Below, piece after piece: positions 1 to 7,102 of a DNA stretch of 35,537 nt (position 1 is the first letter of the stretch; each line of letters starts with the position of its first letter). This DNA is from Methanobacteriota archaeon (lineage in GTDB: Archaea > Halobacteriota > Methanosarcinia > Methanosarcinales > Methanosarcinaceae). The position numbers and the translations under genes were made by a program. The DNA is taken from contig JAENYU010000016.1 of assembly GCA_016841625.1 (NCBI GenBank), positions 60,898 to 96,434 on the forward strand, in the 5' to 3' direction. The notes under the pieces were generated by a model. That model made no database searches, was not told the DNA's origin, and saw only the letters and a list, made by a program, of their open reading frames with translations.

Positions 1-66
1 CAAAAGCTATTCAAAAGCTATTCAAAAGCTATTCAAAAGCTATTCAAAAGCTATTCAAAAGCTATT
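1..66. repeat. 11-bp tandem repeat, six copies, at window edge
   Basis: Six perfect head-to-tail copies of caaaagctatt occupy the first 66 bases. The array may continue beyond the window. It is non-coding and AT-rich. No unique spacers separate the copies, so it is a simple tandem repeat and not a CRISPR array. Confidence 0.95.
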
Positions 67-508
67 TTTTATATATAAAATTTGCTAAATTTTCATATAC
101 TTCTGCGATTCTGCCGGATTTATTTGTGACTAGATCTTGACCCATTCATGCCCCATCATGATCGCGTTTGCAGTTATTTTTTTGGAATAGCCGCACTTCT
201 TGCGGTGACAAAAGCGGTTTGATATGGAATTCCGGCCGCCTTTTTTCTGATAATATCAGTCTGTACACCCTGACTGCGTTTTTTATTTATCAATTCGGAA
301 TCCGCGGCTCTCACAACTTCCCAGCCCCAGAAGGCAGCCCACGGTCGTGTCAGCGACCGGTCTTCCCCATAAAATGATGACGACGAATAAGGAATAAGGA
401 AATTAGACGACTACTCTCAAACAAAGCCCTTATTGTAACTTCTTTTTATATTTGCATGGTGTGGCTTAACTGGCCTGAATGTTACATAACCGCCCCCTTC
501 CAACATAG
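67..508. repeat. Gene-free spacer containing dispersed repeat block A, copy 1 (about 187-410)
   Basis: I see no gene here. From about 187 to 410 the sequence matches two other places in the window (about 1853-2075 and 13974-14178). Shared landmarks, in order, are a small hairpin (ccgcacttcttgcgg at 191-205), a cattccgg/attccgg stretch, an aatcagcgg/aatccgcgg ctctcac stretch, a ttcccagc stretch and a cggcc/cggtc ttcccca stretch followed by a purine-rich gaataag tail. This copy also carries a perfect 6-bp inverted repeat, cggtcg/cgaccg, at 342-359. The block looks like a decayed dispersed intergenic element of unknown origin. Confidence 0.6.
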
Positions 509-770
509 AAAACATCTTTCATGGTGTGCAGTAAAATCTTCCACAGTACTTCCACAATATGCCAATAATTTCAGTACTCCTTTAATATTATATACAATTA
601 ATGATTTTTATAATATGGGCATCCGGGAAGGTCATTTTATGACCCGTTTTTAATTCTCTTTTCAACCACCCCCCCCAATACCCCCACTCCCCAATATCCG
701 GGTGCCCTCCTCTTCATATCCCTCCTCCTCATATCCCTCCTCCTCATATCACCATTCTCACCCGAGTTCC
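509..770. repeat. Dispersed repeat block B, copy 1
   Basis: The stretch from aaacatctttcatggtgtgc to the cccgagttccgc junction is closely matched by 14207-14500. Shared features include the run ataatatgggcatccggg, a ggtcat/atgacc hairpin at 633-647 (degenerate in the other copy), a run of C followed by aatacccccactcccc, and 15-bp direct repeats of the type cctcctcctcatatc at about 708-752. It directly precedes a hairpin cassette in both places. No coding gene is supported; the short serine/proline-rich reading frame here is only the translation of the 15-bp repeats. Confidence 0.7.
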
Positions 771-774
771 GCTT

Positions 775-887
775 CCCGAATTGCGCCTCGGGATCGCAGT
801 AAATCGAAGATTTACTGGGAGTTGCACTACAAGTGCAGCAGTACGCGGTCCTTTTCGCTCGCTAAGCTCCCTCAAGAGGACTTAAAG
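775..887. repeat. Hairpin cassette, full copy C1
   Basis: About 110 bp made of consecutive inverted repeats: cccga/tcggg; cagtaaatc-gaa-gatttactg (797-817, a perfect 9-bp stem with a 3-nt loop); a tgcact/agtgca stem; and gtcctttt/aagaggac with G-U pairs. The same order recurs at 2803-2907, nearly identical, and in shortened form at about 14452-14531, 14779-14841 and 14996-15047. In every case it is followed within about 15-30 bp by a (c)ataa(c/t)ttctt..tatatt stretch and an hsdS 3'-end fragment on the minus strand. Confidence 0.85.
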
Positions 888-909
888 CCCATTTAGTATA
901 ACTTCTTTT

Positions 910-1029
910 TTATATTTCGGTCGCCACTTTCCTCAGCAACCTTTGAACCGCCTTCTTCAGTTTTGATTTGAGGGCGTCGCAAAGTTCTATTAAGCCATTG
1001 ACCTTCTGGGCGATGTGTTTCTGTACCAT
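910..1029 (-). pseudogene. hsdS 3'-end remnant (type I RM specificity subunit)
   Basis: Read on the minus strand this gives 39 codons ending in a stop at 910. The peptide includes HIAQKVNGLIELCDALKSKL, which resembles the conserved C-terminal helix of HsdS (compare RIVAKVDELMALCDQLEA in the intact hsdS of this window), followed by VQRLLRKVATEI. The target-recognition domains are absent, so it is a gene fragment. An ATG happens to open the frame, so a small peptide could in principle be made. It lies directly after hairpin cassette C1. Confidence 0.75.
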
Positions 1030-1149
1030 AATTTGTTAAGGAAATGAGGTGGTAGAAAATAACAAATAGATACGGAGCATCTTATCAATAGTGAAAAATT
1101 CAGCGTTCGAATTACGTTTTTTAGAGATTACAAGGAGACTCCAAAAACA

Positions 1150-1458
1150 ATGGCTGACCAGGAACTAAAAGATGCAGAATTTTTTATGAAGATACTGAGA
1201 AGTCATTTGCCTGAACTAAGAGAGAAGTATAGTATTAGCTATCTGGGAGTTTTTGGGTCTTATATCCACGGAGAACAGACTGAAGATAGCGACCTTGATA
1301 TCCTGGTTCAATTCGATAAGAAACCCGGACTTCTGAAATACATCGAACTGGAAAACTATCTTAGCGATCTTCTGGGAGTAAAGGTTGATCTGGTAATGAA
1401 AAGTGCGCTTAAACCCAACATAGGAAAGCGAATTTTGAATGAGGTCGAGGCTCTATGA
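1150..1458 (+). CDS. mntA: MntA-type nucleotidyltransferase antitoxin
   Basis: A 102-residue minimal nucleotidyltransferase. The family signature GSx10DxD is complete: G36-S37 followed by D48 and D50. In characterised MntA/HepT modules the nucleotidyltransferase neutralises the HEPN toxin by AMPylating its active-site tyrosine; that role is inferred here from family and context. The next gene is a HEPN protein whose ATG overlaps this stop (ATGA), so the two are translationally coupled. An AAGGAG ribosome-binding motif lies at about 1132-1137, with somewhat long spacing to the ATG. The pair sits between two hsdS remnants, a typical accessory-island setting. Confidence 0.9.
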   Translation: MADQELKDAEFFMKILRSHLPELREKYSISYLGVFGSYIHGEQTEDSDLDILVQFDKKPGLLKYIELENYLSDLLGVKVDLVMKSALKPNIGKRILNEVEAL

Positions 1459-1802
1459 AAGCCGGGGAGAGGGATCCTGTAGATTATTTAAAGGATATCC
1501 TCGATTCAATTGAAAAAGTCGAAGAGTTTATCGAAGGATTTGAGTTCGAGGAGTTTTCCAAAGACACCAAAACCATATATGCCGTGGTCTGGGCTCTTGA
1601 GATCCTTGGAGAAGCAACAAAAAATTTACCGAATTCTTTGAGGGAAAAGCATCCTGAAGTACCATGGAAGGACATGGCCGGATTCCGTGACAAAGTGGTC
1701 CACGGCTATTTTGGTGTTGACCTTGAAGTCGTCTGGCACACAGCAGTGGAAGATGCTCCAGCCTTGAAACCACTAATAACTAAAATTTTGGATGAAATAT
1801 AA
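1455..1802 (+). CDS. hepT: HepT-type HEPN ribonuclease toxin
   Basis: A 115-residue alpha-helical HEPN-domain protein. The catalytic motif Rx4-6H is visible as R78-DKVV-H83, followed by G84-Y85. The HxY tyrosine is the residue AMPylated by the partner in studied systems. HEPN toxins of this group cleave RNA (tRNA or mRNA). The start ATG at 1455 overlaps the mntA stop by 4 bp, so the two are made together. Length and gene order match the classical MntA/HepT pair. Its RNA target cannot be told from the sequence. Confidence 0.9.
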   Translation: MKAGERDPVDYLKDILDSIEKVEEFIEGFEFEEFSKDTKTIYAVVWALEILGEATKNLPNSLREKHPEVPWKDMAGFRDKVVHGYFGVDLEVVWHTAVEDAPALKPLITKILDEI

Positions 1803-2122
1803 CTTACGTTCCCTGGATTTGCACTTTCGCCTATTTTTCAACAAATTCCTGCTATAGCCGCACTGCGTGCGGGGAAAAAACGACATGATAAGGCATTCCG
1901 GCCGTCCTGTTCTCATAAGATCAATCTAAGTATTCCGGTTACCTTTTCTTGTTTTTATCAGAATCAGCGGCCCTCATGATTTCCAAGTTCCCGACAGTAG
2001 TCCCGTTCACGAAGTGAACGGCCTTTCCCAAAAATTGAGGATGAAGAATAAGAAATTGCAAGACCAAAACTGTTTCTTTCCGGTGATTTTCGCTTAAACC
2101 GAGTATTTTTCATAACTTTTTT
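1803..2122. repeat. Gene-free spacer with dispersed repeat block A, copy 2 (about 1853-2075)
   Basis: No gene is supported. The stretch carries the block A landmarks: the palindrome ccgcactgcgtgcgg at 1858-1872, an attccggcc stretch, aatcagcgg, a ttccc stretch, and a gatgaagaataag tail. In addition, a perfect hairpin ccgttcac-gaa-gtgaacgg lies at 2003-2021, where copies 1 and 3 have a weaker inverted repeat. Confidence 0.6.
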
Positions 2123-2236
2123 TTATATTTCGCCCGGCGCTTCCCTCAGCAACCTTTGAACCACCGCTTCCATCAAACGCCCGTTATCCTATTCTGCTTT
2201 CTTCAGTTTTGATTCGGGAGCGTTGCAGAGTGCCAT
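2123..2236 (-). pseudogene. hsdS 3'-end remnant, frameshifted
   Basis: On the minus strand the sequence encodes MALCNAPESKLKKAE and then, after an in-frame stop or frame change, DNGRLMEAVVQRLLREAPGEI with a stop at 2123. Both parts resemble the C-terminal tail of HsdS (compare SEKLMETVVRGLLEGAAAEI in the intact copy). The reading frame is broken and the rest of the gene is missing. Confidence 0.7.
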
Positions 2237-2273
2237 TTATAGTTTTTTCCTCACTACTGGTGCAAATATTCAT

Positions 2274-2295
2274 ATCCTATAGATGCCTATAGGAT
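2274..2295. promoter_or_regulatory. Inverted repeat in front of toxin-antitoxin operon (candidate operator)
   Basis: A perfect 8-bp inverted repeat, atcctata-6 nt-tataggat, ends 5 bp before the preferred antitoxin start at 2301. Its right arm overlaps the AGGA ribosome-binding motif. RelBE-like operons are usually autorepressed through palindromes overlapping their start region, so an operator role is a reasonable inference. No binding evidence exists here. Confidence 0.45.
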
Positions 2296-2300
2296 GCTAT

Positions 2301-2537
2301 ATGACAGCTTCGACAACAATATGTCTTGACCCCAAAGTTAAAGAGATGCTCGCAAGCCTGAAAACACATCCCCAGGAGTCCTACAATTCGGTGGTTGAGA
2401 GACTTGTTAACATCGCAATTGACCCTGAACCGCTGAGTGAAGAAACAATAAAAAGGATTGAAGAGGGGCTTGAGGATATCAAAAAGGGCAGGTACTATAC
2501 CGAAGAAGCGATCGCGACCGAACTGGGACTTGAGTGA
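2301..2537 (+). CDS. Antitoxin of RelE-type module
   Basis: A short protein (78 residues from the ATG at 2301) with an N-terminal segment, TTICLDPKVKEML, like the beta-strand/helix start of ribbon-helix-helix archaeal antitoxins. A charged helical tail, EETIKRIEEGLEDIKKG, probably binds the toxin. I prefer the ATG at 2301 because AGGA lies 6 bp upstream at 2291-2294; an in-frame ATG at 2283 sits inside the palindrome. The stop overlaps the start of the downstream RelE-like toxin. I recognise the module but not a specific named family for this antitoxin. Confidence 0.8.
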   Translation: MTASTTICLDPKVKEMLASLKTHPQESYNSVVERLVNIAIDPEPLSEETIKRIEEGLEDIKKGRYYTEEAIATELGLE

Positions 2538-2800
2538 TGTACTCTGTAGTTTATACACTGGCGGCTCGTAAAGATCTAAAAAAACTTCCCGACGAAGTGG
2601 CCCAGAAGGTTTACAGTGCTGTTAAACAAATAAGAGACGATCCCTATTCTCACGTAAAAAAATTAAAAGCTTCACCTACCACTCCTTTTTATTCCCTGAG
2701 GGTTGGCGAATACCGTGTTGTCATGACAATTGAAAACCAGCAACTGGTTATTTTCGTCATTGAAATCGGGCACAGAAGCAGGATTTACAGGAAATATTGA
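2537..2800 (+). CDS. RelE/ParE-superfamily toxin
   Basis: An 87-residue RelE-fold protein. Visible family features are the early YTLAARKDLKKLP segment, the central FYSLRVGEYRVVMTI strands and the terminal VIEIGHRSRIYRKY motif, with its basic and aromatic residues that in RelE-type toxins cut mRNA on the ribosome. The start is taken at the ATG of the TGATG overlap with the antitoxin stop; a GTG one codon earlier is equally possible. The stop is followed 2 bp later by hairpin cassette C2, so the transcript runs directly into that structured element. Confidence 0.9.
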   Translation: MYSVVYTLAARKDLKKLPDEVAQKVYSAVKQIRDDPYSHVKKLKASPTTPFYSLRVGEYRVVMTIENQQLVIFVIEIGHRSRIYRKY

Positions 2801-2802
2801 AT

Positions 2803-2907
2803 CCCGAATTGCGCCTCGGGATCGCAGTAAATCGAAGATTTACTGGGAGTTGCACTGCAAGTGCAACAGTACGCGGTCCTTTTCGCTCCGCTCAAGAGGA
2901 CTTAAAG
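2803..2907. repeat. Hairpin cassette, full copy C2
   Basis: Nearly identical to C1. Four successive stems: cccga/tcggg; cagtaaatc-gaa-gatttactg (2825-2845); ttgcact-gca-agtgcaa (2850-2866, a perfect 7-bp stem); and gtccttttcgc/gctcaagaggac (about 2876-2901, with G-U pairs). It begins immediately after the toxin stop codon and is followed by another hsdS/hsdM remnant. Confidence 0.85.
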
Positions 2908-2947
2908 CCGGTTTATCATAATTTCTTTATTATATTTAGCCTATCAC

Positions 2948-3007
2948 TTACCCGATCAACCTTTGAACAATCGCCCCAAACAACTTTCCACTATCAACCT
3001 TTTTCAT
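2948..3007 (-). pseudogene. Internally deleted hsdS remnant
   Basis: A 19-codon minus-strand frame, ATG at 3007 to TAA at 2948, encodes MKKVDSGKLFGAIVQRLIG. Its second half matches the HsdS tail pattern (compare DSEKLMETVVRGLL in the intact gene). It follows the hsdM tail at 3026-3232 with hardly any spacing. Essentially the whole hsdS body has been lost. A related joint occurs at 14558-14660. Confidence 0.6.
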
Positions 3008-3025
3008 AAAATCCGGAGAGAGCCT

Positions 3026-3232
3026 TCACTCCCCTCCATCAAGTTCCTGATTAATGCTGCCGAACTGCTCCAGAGCAAGATCAAGGTTCTCCACGATCTC
3101 CGCCGCAATAGCATCAGGTTCAGGCAGGTTCTCCGAGTCCTCAAGGCTTTCGTCCTTGAGCCAGAAGATGTCCTGGTTGACCTTGTCCCTCCGGATGAGT
3201 TCATCGTAGCTGAAGTAGCGGAAGCGCTCGTT
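3026..3232 (-). pseudogene. hsdM 3'-end remnant (type I DNA methyltransferase)
   Basis: On the minus strand an open frame from about 3232 to the TGA at 3026 encodes NERFRYFSYDELIRRDKVNQ, continues DIFWLKDESLEDSENLPEP, and ends LALEQFGSINQELDGGE. This is the characteristic C-terminus of one group of type I N6-adenine methyltransferase subunits. The catalytic part is absent. The resident intact HsdM at 17434-18882 ends quite differently, so this piece comes from another RM system. The 5' side breaks off about 130 bp before the IS end. Confidence 0.75.
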
Positions 3233-3368
3233 TTATTCCTTTTTTCGTTGATTCAGCAATGTAAGGTCAACTCCCCTAAAAGTACATCTAACTTGACTTT
3301 CAAAGATATCTGAAAAATCCAATTTTTCTATAAATTTTCGGCATCAAGCGTCACCTTCATTTTTTTAG

Positions 3369-5161
3369 ATTATAGTCCCCTTTAATTATAATTAAATTTT
3401 TGCGTCTTTTGATATTGATTAAAACCGAATATGATTTATATAGTTAGTCCCCTTTAATACTTTATGGTTTTTTTAGAACGGAAGGAAAAAAATGGTAAAA
3501 CATGTTGGTACGTTTCCGAGCGAAAGATGGTTGATGGAAAAGTTATGCGTACCAAGCAAATATATCTTGGAACTGCTGAAAAAATTATGGAATTAAAAGA
3601 ACAGGCCACAGAATTACCATACATCAAACTGAAATCCTTCCAGTATGGAAAAACCGCAGCCATGCTCTCCATATCTGATGACCTAAACTTTATTGAAATC
3701 GTAAACAAACACACCAACAAAAAGAAAATAGAAGGCTTAACAGTCGGTGAATATCTCCTTTTAAATATCATCGGAAGATGTGATGGAGCACTATCAGAGA
3801 ACGGCATGCAGAAGTGGTTCGATAATTCCTCAATGAAGCTATTGTGGGATTTCCCACACAAACTTACCTGTCAAAACTTCCTCAACCACTACAAATACAT
3901 AGATCATGAGGCCAGCAAGAAAATCGAAGATGATCTGTGCAAAATACTTATCGAGAAAGGCATAACACCCAGGATACTTTTCCTCGATGAAACCAACTGG
4001 TTCAACTACATCAAAAAAGGAGAAGAACTGCCACAAAACGGAAACAACAAGCAGTATAGAAATCACATGAAACAGGTGTGTATGGGGTTAGCTGTATCTG
4101 AAGATAATGTTCCTTTCATGCACGAAGTCTACGAGGGGAACAAACACGATGCAAAGATATTTCCTGAATTGCTCGATGCACTCACAGAAAGGTTGACTAA
4201 TCTGGAAATAGCTACTGAAGACATGACGTTGGTTTTTGATAAAGGCAATAACTCTCAGGTGAACATCGGAGATGTGTTGTCTAAAATGCACGTTGTAGCT
4301 TCTGCAAAACACAATCAAGCAGAAGAACTTTTGAATATACCTCTTAAAGATTATAAATATCTGTACACAAATCCACAAGGTAACAAAATATATGGTTATC
4401 GGACAAAATATGAGTTCTTTGGGCAGGAGTTTACTACTGTTGTTCTCTACAGTGAAGCCTCGTACAAAAAAAAGATGAAAGGGCATGAGGAAAGAAAGGC
4501 AAAGATCTGGGAAAATCTAAAGGATCTAAAGAGAAGGCTGGAGAGCAACAGGGGAAAGGAAAGGGATAAAAGCAGTGTTGAGAGGGAAGTTAATGATATT
4601 ATTCACAAAGATTTCAGATCATTATTTGGTTATAAAGTTGGAGATGTTCCACAGGGAAAGAAAAAGCCGACTTTAAATATATGGACTAAAAAGGAAGTGG
4701 AAGATGCACGCTACGCAGGTTTTGGAAAGACTATTGTCTTTACGGATATGCATACCTGGCATTCAAAGAAGATTGCAAAGACATATAATCAGAAGTATCT
4801 TGTTGAGGATGATTTCAAGCTGCTAAATGATGTGCTACTTGTTCCGGTTGGGCCAATAAATCACCATAAAGATTTCAACATCAGAACACATATTTTTCTG
4901 TGCATTATAGGCATGATTTTCTATAGATATATGGCATGGAAATGTAAACACTTTGGATTGAGCCTGAGACGAATTGTGGAGGAACTGGAAGGAATACGTC
5001 TTGCTATTCTGAAGCAAAAGTCAGGTAGAAAAGTTGAGATCGTGATGGAAGAGATGAATGCAAAACAAGCCAGATTGGTTTCGTTGTTGGATTTGGGGAA
5101 ATTTATGGATAATTAGGTAAATCGGCATCAAGGGGATTTATGATTTAGGGGGACTATAATT
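3369..5161 (+). mobile_element. IS1634-like insertion sequence
   Basis: The ends are inverted repeats: left attatagtcccctttaatta (from 3369), right, read inward, attatagtccccctaaatca (ending 5160). These match at the first 12 bases and partially beyond. A single 550-codon transposase fills the element. An extra partial copy of the left end (agtcccctttaat) occurs internally at about 3446-3458. I could not identify a convincing target-site duplication, so the exact boundaries are uncertain by a few bases. The element sits beside an hsdM remnant. Confidence 0.8.
3464..5116 (+). CDS. Transposase, IS1634-like (IS4-type DDE)
   Basis: A 550-residue DDE transposase, full length for the family. Likely catalytic aspartates are D175 in RILFLDETNWF and D259 in MTLVFDKGNNS. 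The third acidic residue should lie in the C-terminal part, where FNIRTHIFLCIIGMIFYRY gives the conserved helical segment seen in IS1634 transposases. The N-terminus, MVFLERKEKNGKTCWYVSER, resembles the small N-terminal domain of this family. The frame is intact and the terminal inverted repeats are present, so the element could still be active. Confidence 0.9.
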   Translation: MVFLERKEKNGKTCWYVSERKMVDGKVMRTKQIYLGTAEKIMELKEQATELPYIKLKSFQYGKTAAMLSISDDLNFIEIVNKHTNKKKIEGLTVGEYLLLNIIGRCDGALSENGMQKWFDNSSMKLLWDFPHKLTCQNFLNHYKYIDHEASKKIEDDLCKILIEKGITPRILFLDETNWFNYIKKGEELPQNGNNKQYRNHMKQVCMGLAVSEDNVPFMHEVYEGNKHDAKIFPELLDALTERLTNLEIATEDMTLVFDKGNNSQVNIGDVLSKMHVVASAKHNQAEELLNIPLKDYKYLYTNPQGNKIYGYRTKYEFFGQEFTTVVLYSEASYKKKMKGHEERKAKIWENLKDLKRRLESNRGKERDKSSVEREVNDIIHKDFRSLFGYKVGDVPQGKKKPTLNIWTKKEVEDARYAGFGKTIVFTDMHTWHSKKIAKTYNQKYLVEDDFKLLNDVLLVPVGPINHHKDFNIRTHIFLCIIGMIFYRYMAWKCKHFGLSLRRIVEELEGIRLAILKQKSGRKVEIVMEEMNAKQARLVSLLDLGKFMDN

Positions 5162-5294
5162 ATCGAGGATCTTGATATTGATTTTTACATCTTCTTTGAA
5201 AGGCAAGTCTAAGGAACAGTATTTTTGGACAGAGCCCCTCGTATATCTATCCTCCAGAAAGCAGAATTATTCCGGTTTAAAAACAAAAATACAT
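5162..5294. other. Short spacer between IS and transporter genes
   Basis: I see nothing convincing in these 130 bases. The stretch lies between the right end of the insertion sequence and the stop codon of the ABC-2 permease gene. Confidence 0.6.
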
Positions 5295-6059
5295 CTATAC
5301 TATCTCTGCCCTCCGGAAGAAATAAGCACTAGCGCAGACCATCAGAACCGACAGTGTTAAAAGAATACATACGTCCAGAACAATTGAGAACTCACAATGC
5401 CCGATCAATACTCCCCGCAAAGCATCCACACCATATGTCAGCGGATCAAAATAAGACAGAAATTTTATCGGGGCCGGCAAATTCGAAACCGGGAATAAAG
5501 CTCCGGATAAAAGAAACAGAGGGAATGCAATAAAATTAATAACTGTGCTAAACCCGTGAAAATCCTTCAGTACGGAGGACAAAATCAATCCTATATTTAT
5601 AAAGATCATCGATATGAGAACCATTATCACGACAGAGGACAGAATCGCAGGAAGAAAAGGCAGCCTGAAACCAAGTAATACCGACATCATCATAATAATA
5701 AGTGCCTGAATGAGTGATGTGGTTGCACTTCCGGAGATCATCCCGAGAACAATAGAGACTCTGCTTGCAGGAGTTACCATGACCTCTTTTAAAAATCCGA
5801 ACTGCTTGTCCATTATGACGCTCATACCTGCATAAGCAGCCGTAAAAAGAAGAGTCATCCCGATAATACCCGGCACAAGATACTGAAAATATCCTATCGA
5901 TTCGGGCAGGCCCGGAAATTCCACCCTCCTAAAGCCCATACCCTGAAAGATTAGCATAAAAGCCGGCATGCCAATAGCACCCGCTATTCTGGATCTTGCC
6001 CTGAAATACTTTATTATCTCACGCCGCCAGAGAACATATACAACTCTTCCCTGAATCAT
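5295..6059 (-). CDS. ABC-2 type transporter permease
   Basis: A 254-residue integral membrane protein of the ABC-2 (DrrB-like) family, with about six hydrophobic segments, for example YLVPGIIGMTLLFTAAYAGM near residue 46 and FIAFPLFLLSGALFPVSNL near 175. The C-terminal half shows the family pattern LSGALFPVSNLP...LSYFDPLTYGVDALRG. It partners the ATPase whose stop overlaps its ATG by 4 bp. Such pairs export lipids, drugs or other small molecules; the substrate is unknown. It ends the minus-strand transporter gene string. Confidence 0.92.
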   Translation of the reverse strand: MIQGRVVYVLWRREIIKYFRARSRIAGAIGMPAFMLIFQGMGFRRVEFPGLPESIGYFQYLVPGIIGMTLLFTAAYAGMSVIMDKQFGFLKEVMVTPASRVSIVLGMISGSATTSLIQALIIMMMSVLLGFRLPFLPAILSSVVIMVLISMIFINIGLILSSVLKDFHGFSTVINFIAFPLFLLSGALFPVSNLPAPIKFLSYFDPLTYGVDALRGVLIGHCEFSIVLDVCILLTLSVLMVCASAYFFRRAEIV

Positions 6060-7048
6060 CGGAGCATCCTCCTTCTCATCCGGTCTCGCCTGGCAGACTG
6101 CCTGCTGCCTTCCTGTTCTCGTATTATTGACCCTGTCAGGCGGATAAAAACATCTTCAAGACTTGGTTTGCTGAAATTTATCGAACTGATCCCGATACCC
6201 AGATTTCCGGCAGTCTGAAAAATAGAAGGAATATTTTTTCCATAATCCAACAGAATAACATCAAGCGTTTTTCCGTTAGGAACAATTTCCCTCACCCATT
6301 CTTTCTCCCCAAGGGCGGCAGCAATGAGCTCAACCCTCCCCTCTATAGTCAGGCTGACACAATCCCCCCGAAGGCAGTTCTTCAGACCCGATGGTGTATC
6401 AAGGGCAATTATCTTCCCATGATCAATTATCGCAATGCGGTCACAGAGGTAATCGGCCTCTTCCATATAATGGGTAGTCAGAATTACAGACGTCCCATAG
6501 TTTTTGTTCAGGTTTCTGATGTGGTCCCATATTGATCTCCTTGTCTGGGCATCAAGCCCGAGAGTAGGCTCGTCCAGAAACAGAACCTTCGGATAATGAA
6601 TAAGCCCCCTTGCAATTTCAAGCCGTCTCTTCATCCCACCCGAATAATTTTCAACAAGAATATCAGCTTTATCAACCAGACCCACAACATCAAGCACTTC
6701 CCGGATTCTTTTTTTCCGCTCATCCGAACCGATGCTGTACATCATGGCATGAAATTCAAGGTTTTCCCTCCCGGTAAGCCCTATATCAAGCGAAGGGTCC
6801 TGAAATATTATTCCGATATTATTCCTGACTTCACCAGGATTTCTTCGAAGATCATAGCCTGTGATTTCGGCACCACCTGCCGTAGGAAGAAGAAGAGTGG
6901 TCAGCATATTGAGGATAGTCGTCTTTCCCGCACCATTGGGGCCTAAAAGCCCGAAAAGCTCTCCGGGCTCAACCGAAAATGAGACGCTGTCCACAGCAGT
7001 AAATTCCCCGAATTTTTTTGTCAGCTCTTTAACTATTATTGCACTCAT
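6056..7048 (-). CDS. ABC-2 type transporter ATP-binding protein
   Basis: A DrrA-like ABC ATPase of about 330 residues. Visible motifs are Walker A GPNGAGKT, signature YSGGMKRRLEIARGL, Walker B KVLFLDEPTLGLD and the H-loop TTHYMEEAD. The C-terminal extension, with SLEDVFIRLTG, is typical of the DrrA/NatA group. I place the start at the ATG at 7048 (MSAIIVKELTKKFG); the frame stays open to 7102, but that extension is a low-complexity duplicated stretch. It is co-encoded with the permease (4-bp overlap). About 160 bp of repeat-rich DNA separate it from the importer ATPase upstream. Confidence 0.93.
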   Translation of the reverse strand: MSAIIVKELTKKFGEFTAVDSVSFSVEPGELFGLLGPNGAGKTTILNMLTTLLLPTAGGAEITGYDLRRNPGEVRNNIGIIFQDPSLDIGLTGRENLEFHAMMYSIGSDERKKRIREVLDVVGLVDKADILVENYSGGMKRRLEIARGLIHYPKVLFLDEPTLGLDAQTRRSIWDHIRNLNKNYGTSVILTTHYMEEADYLCDRIAIIDHGKIIALDTPSGLKNCLRGDCVSLTIEGRVELIAAALGEKEWVREIVPNGKTLDVILLDYGKNIPSIFQTAGNLGIGISSINFSKPSLEDVFIRLTGSIIREQEGSRQSARRDRMRRRMLR

Positions 7049-7102
7049 ATTAAACAGAACCTTCAAACCATACAAAACCTTCAAAACGGGATTTTTGAAC
7101 AA

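Noticed and set aside
702-896. Serine/proline-rich small protein
   Set aside because: The amino-acid repeats only reflect 15-bp DNA repeats in dispersed block B, and the frame runs through the hairpin cassette.
3026-3232. Functional short hsdM-like protein
   Set aside because: Only the C-terminal 68 or so codons remain, without start or catalytic motifs, so it is treated as a remnant.
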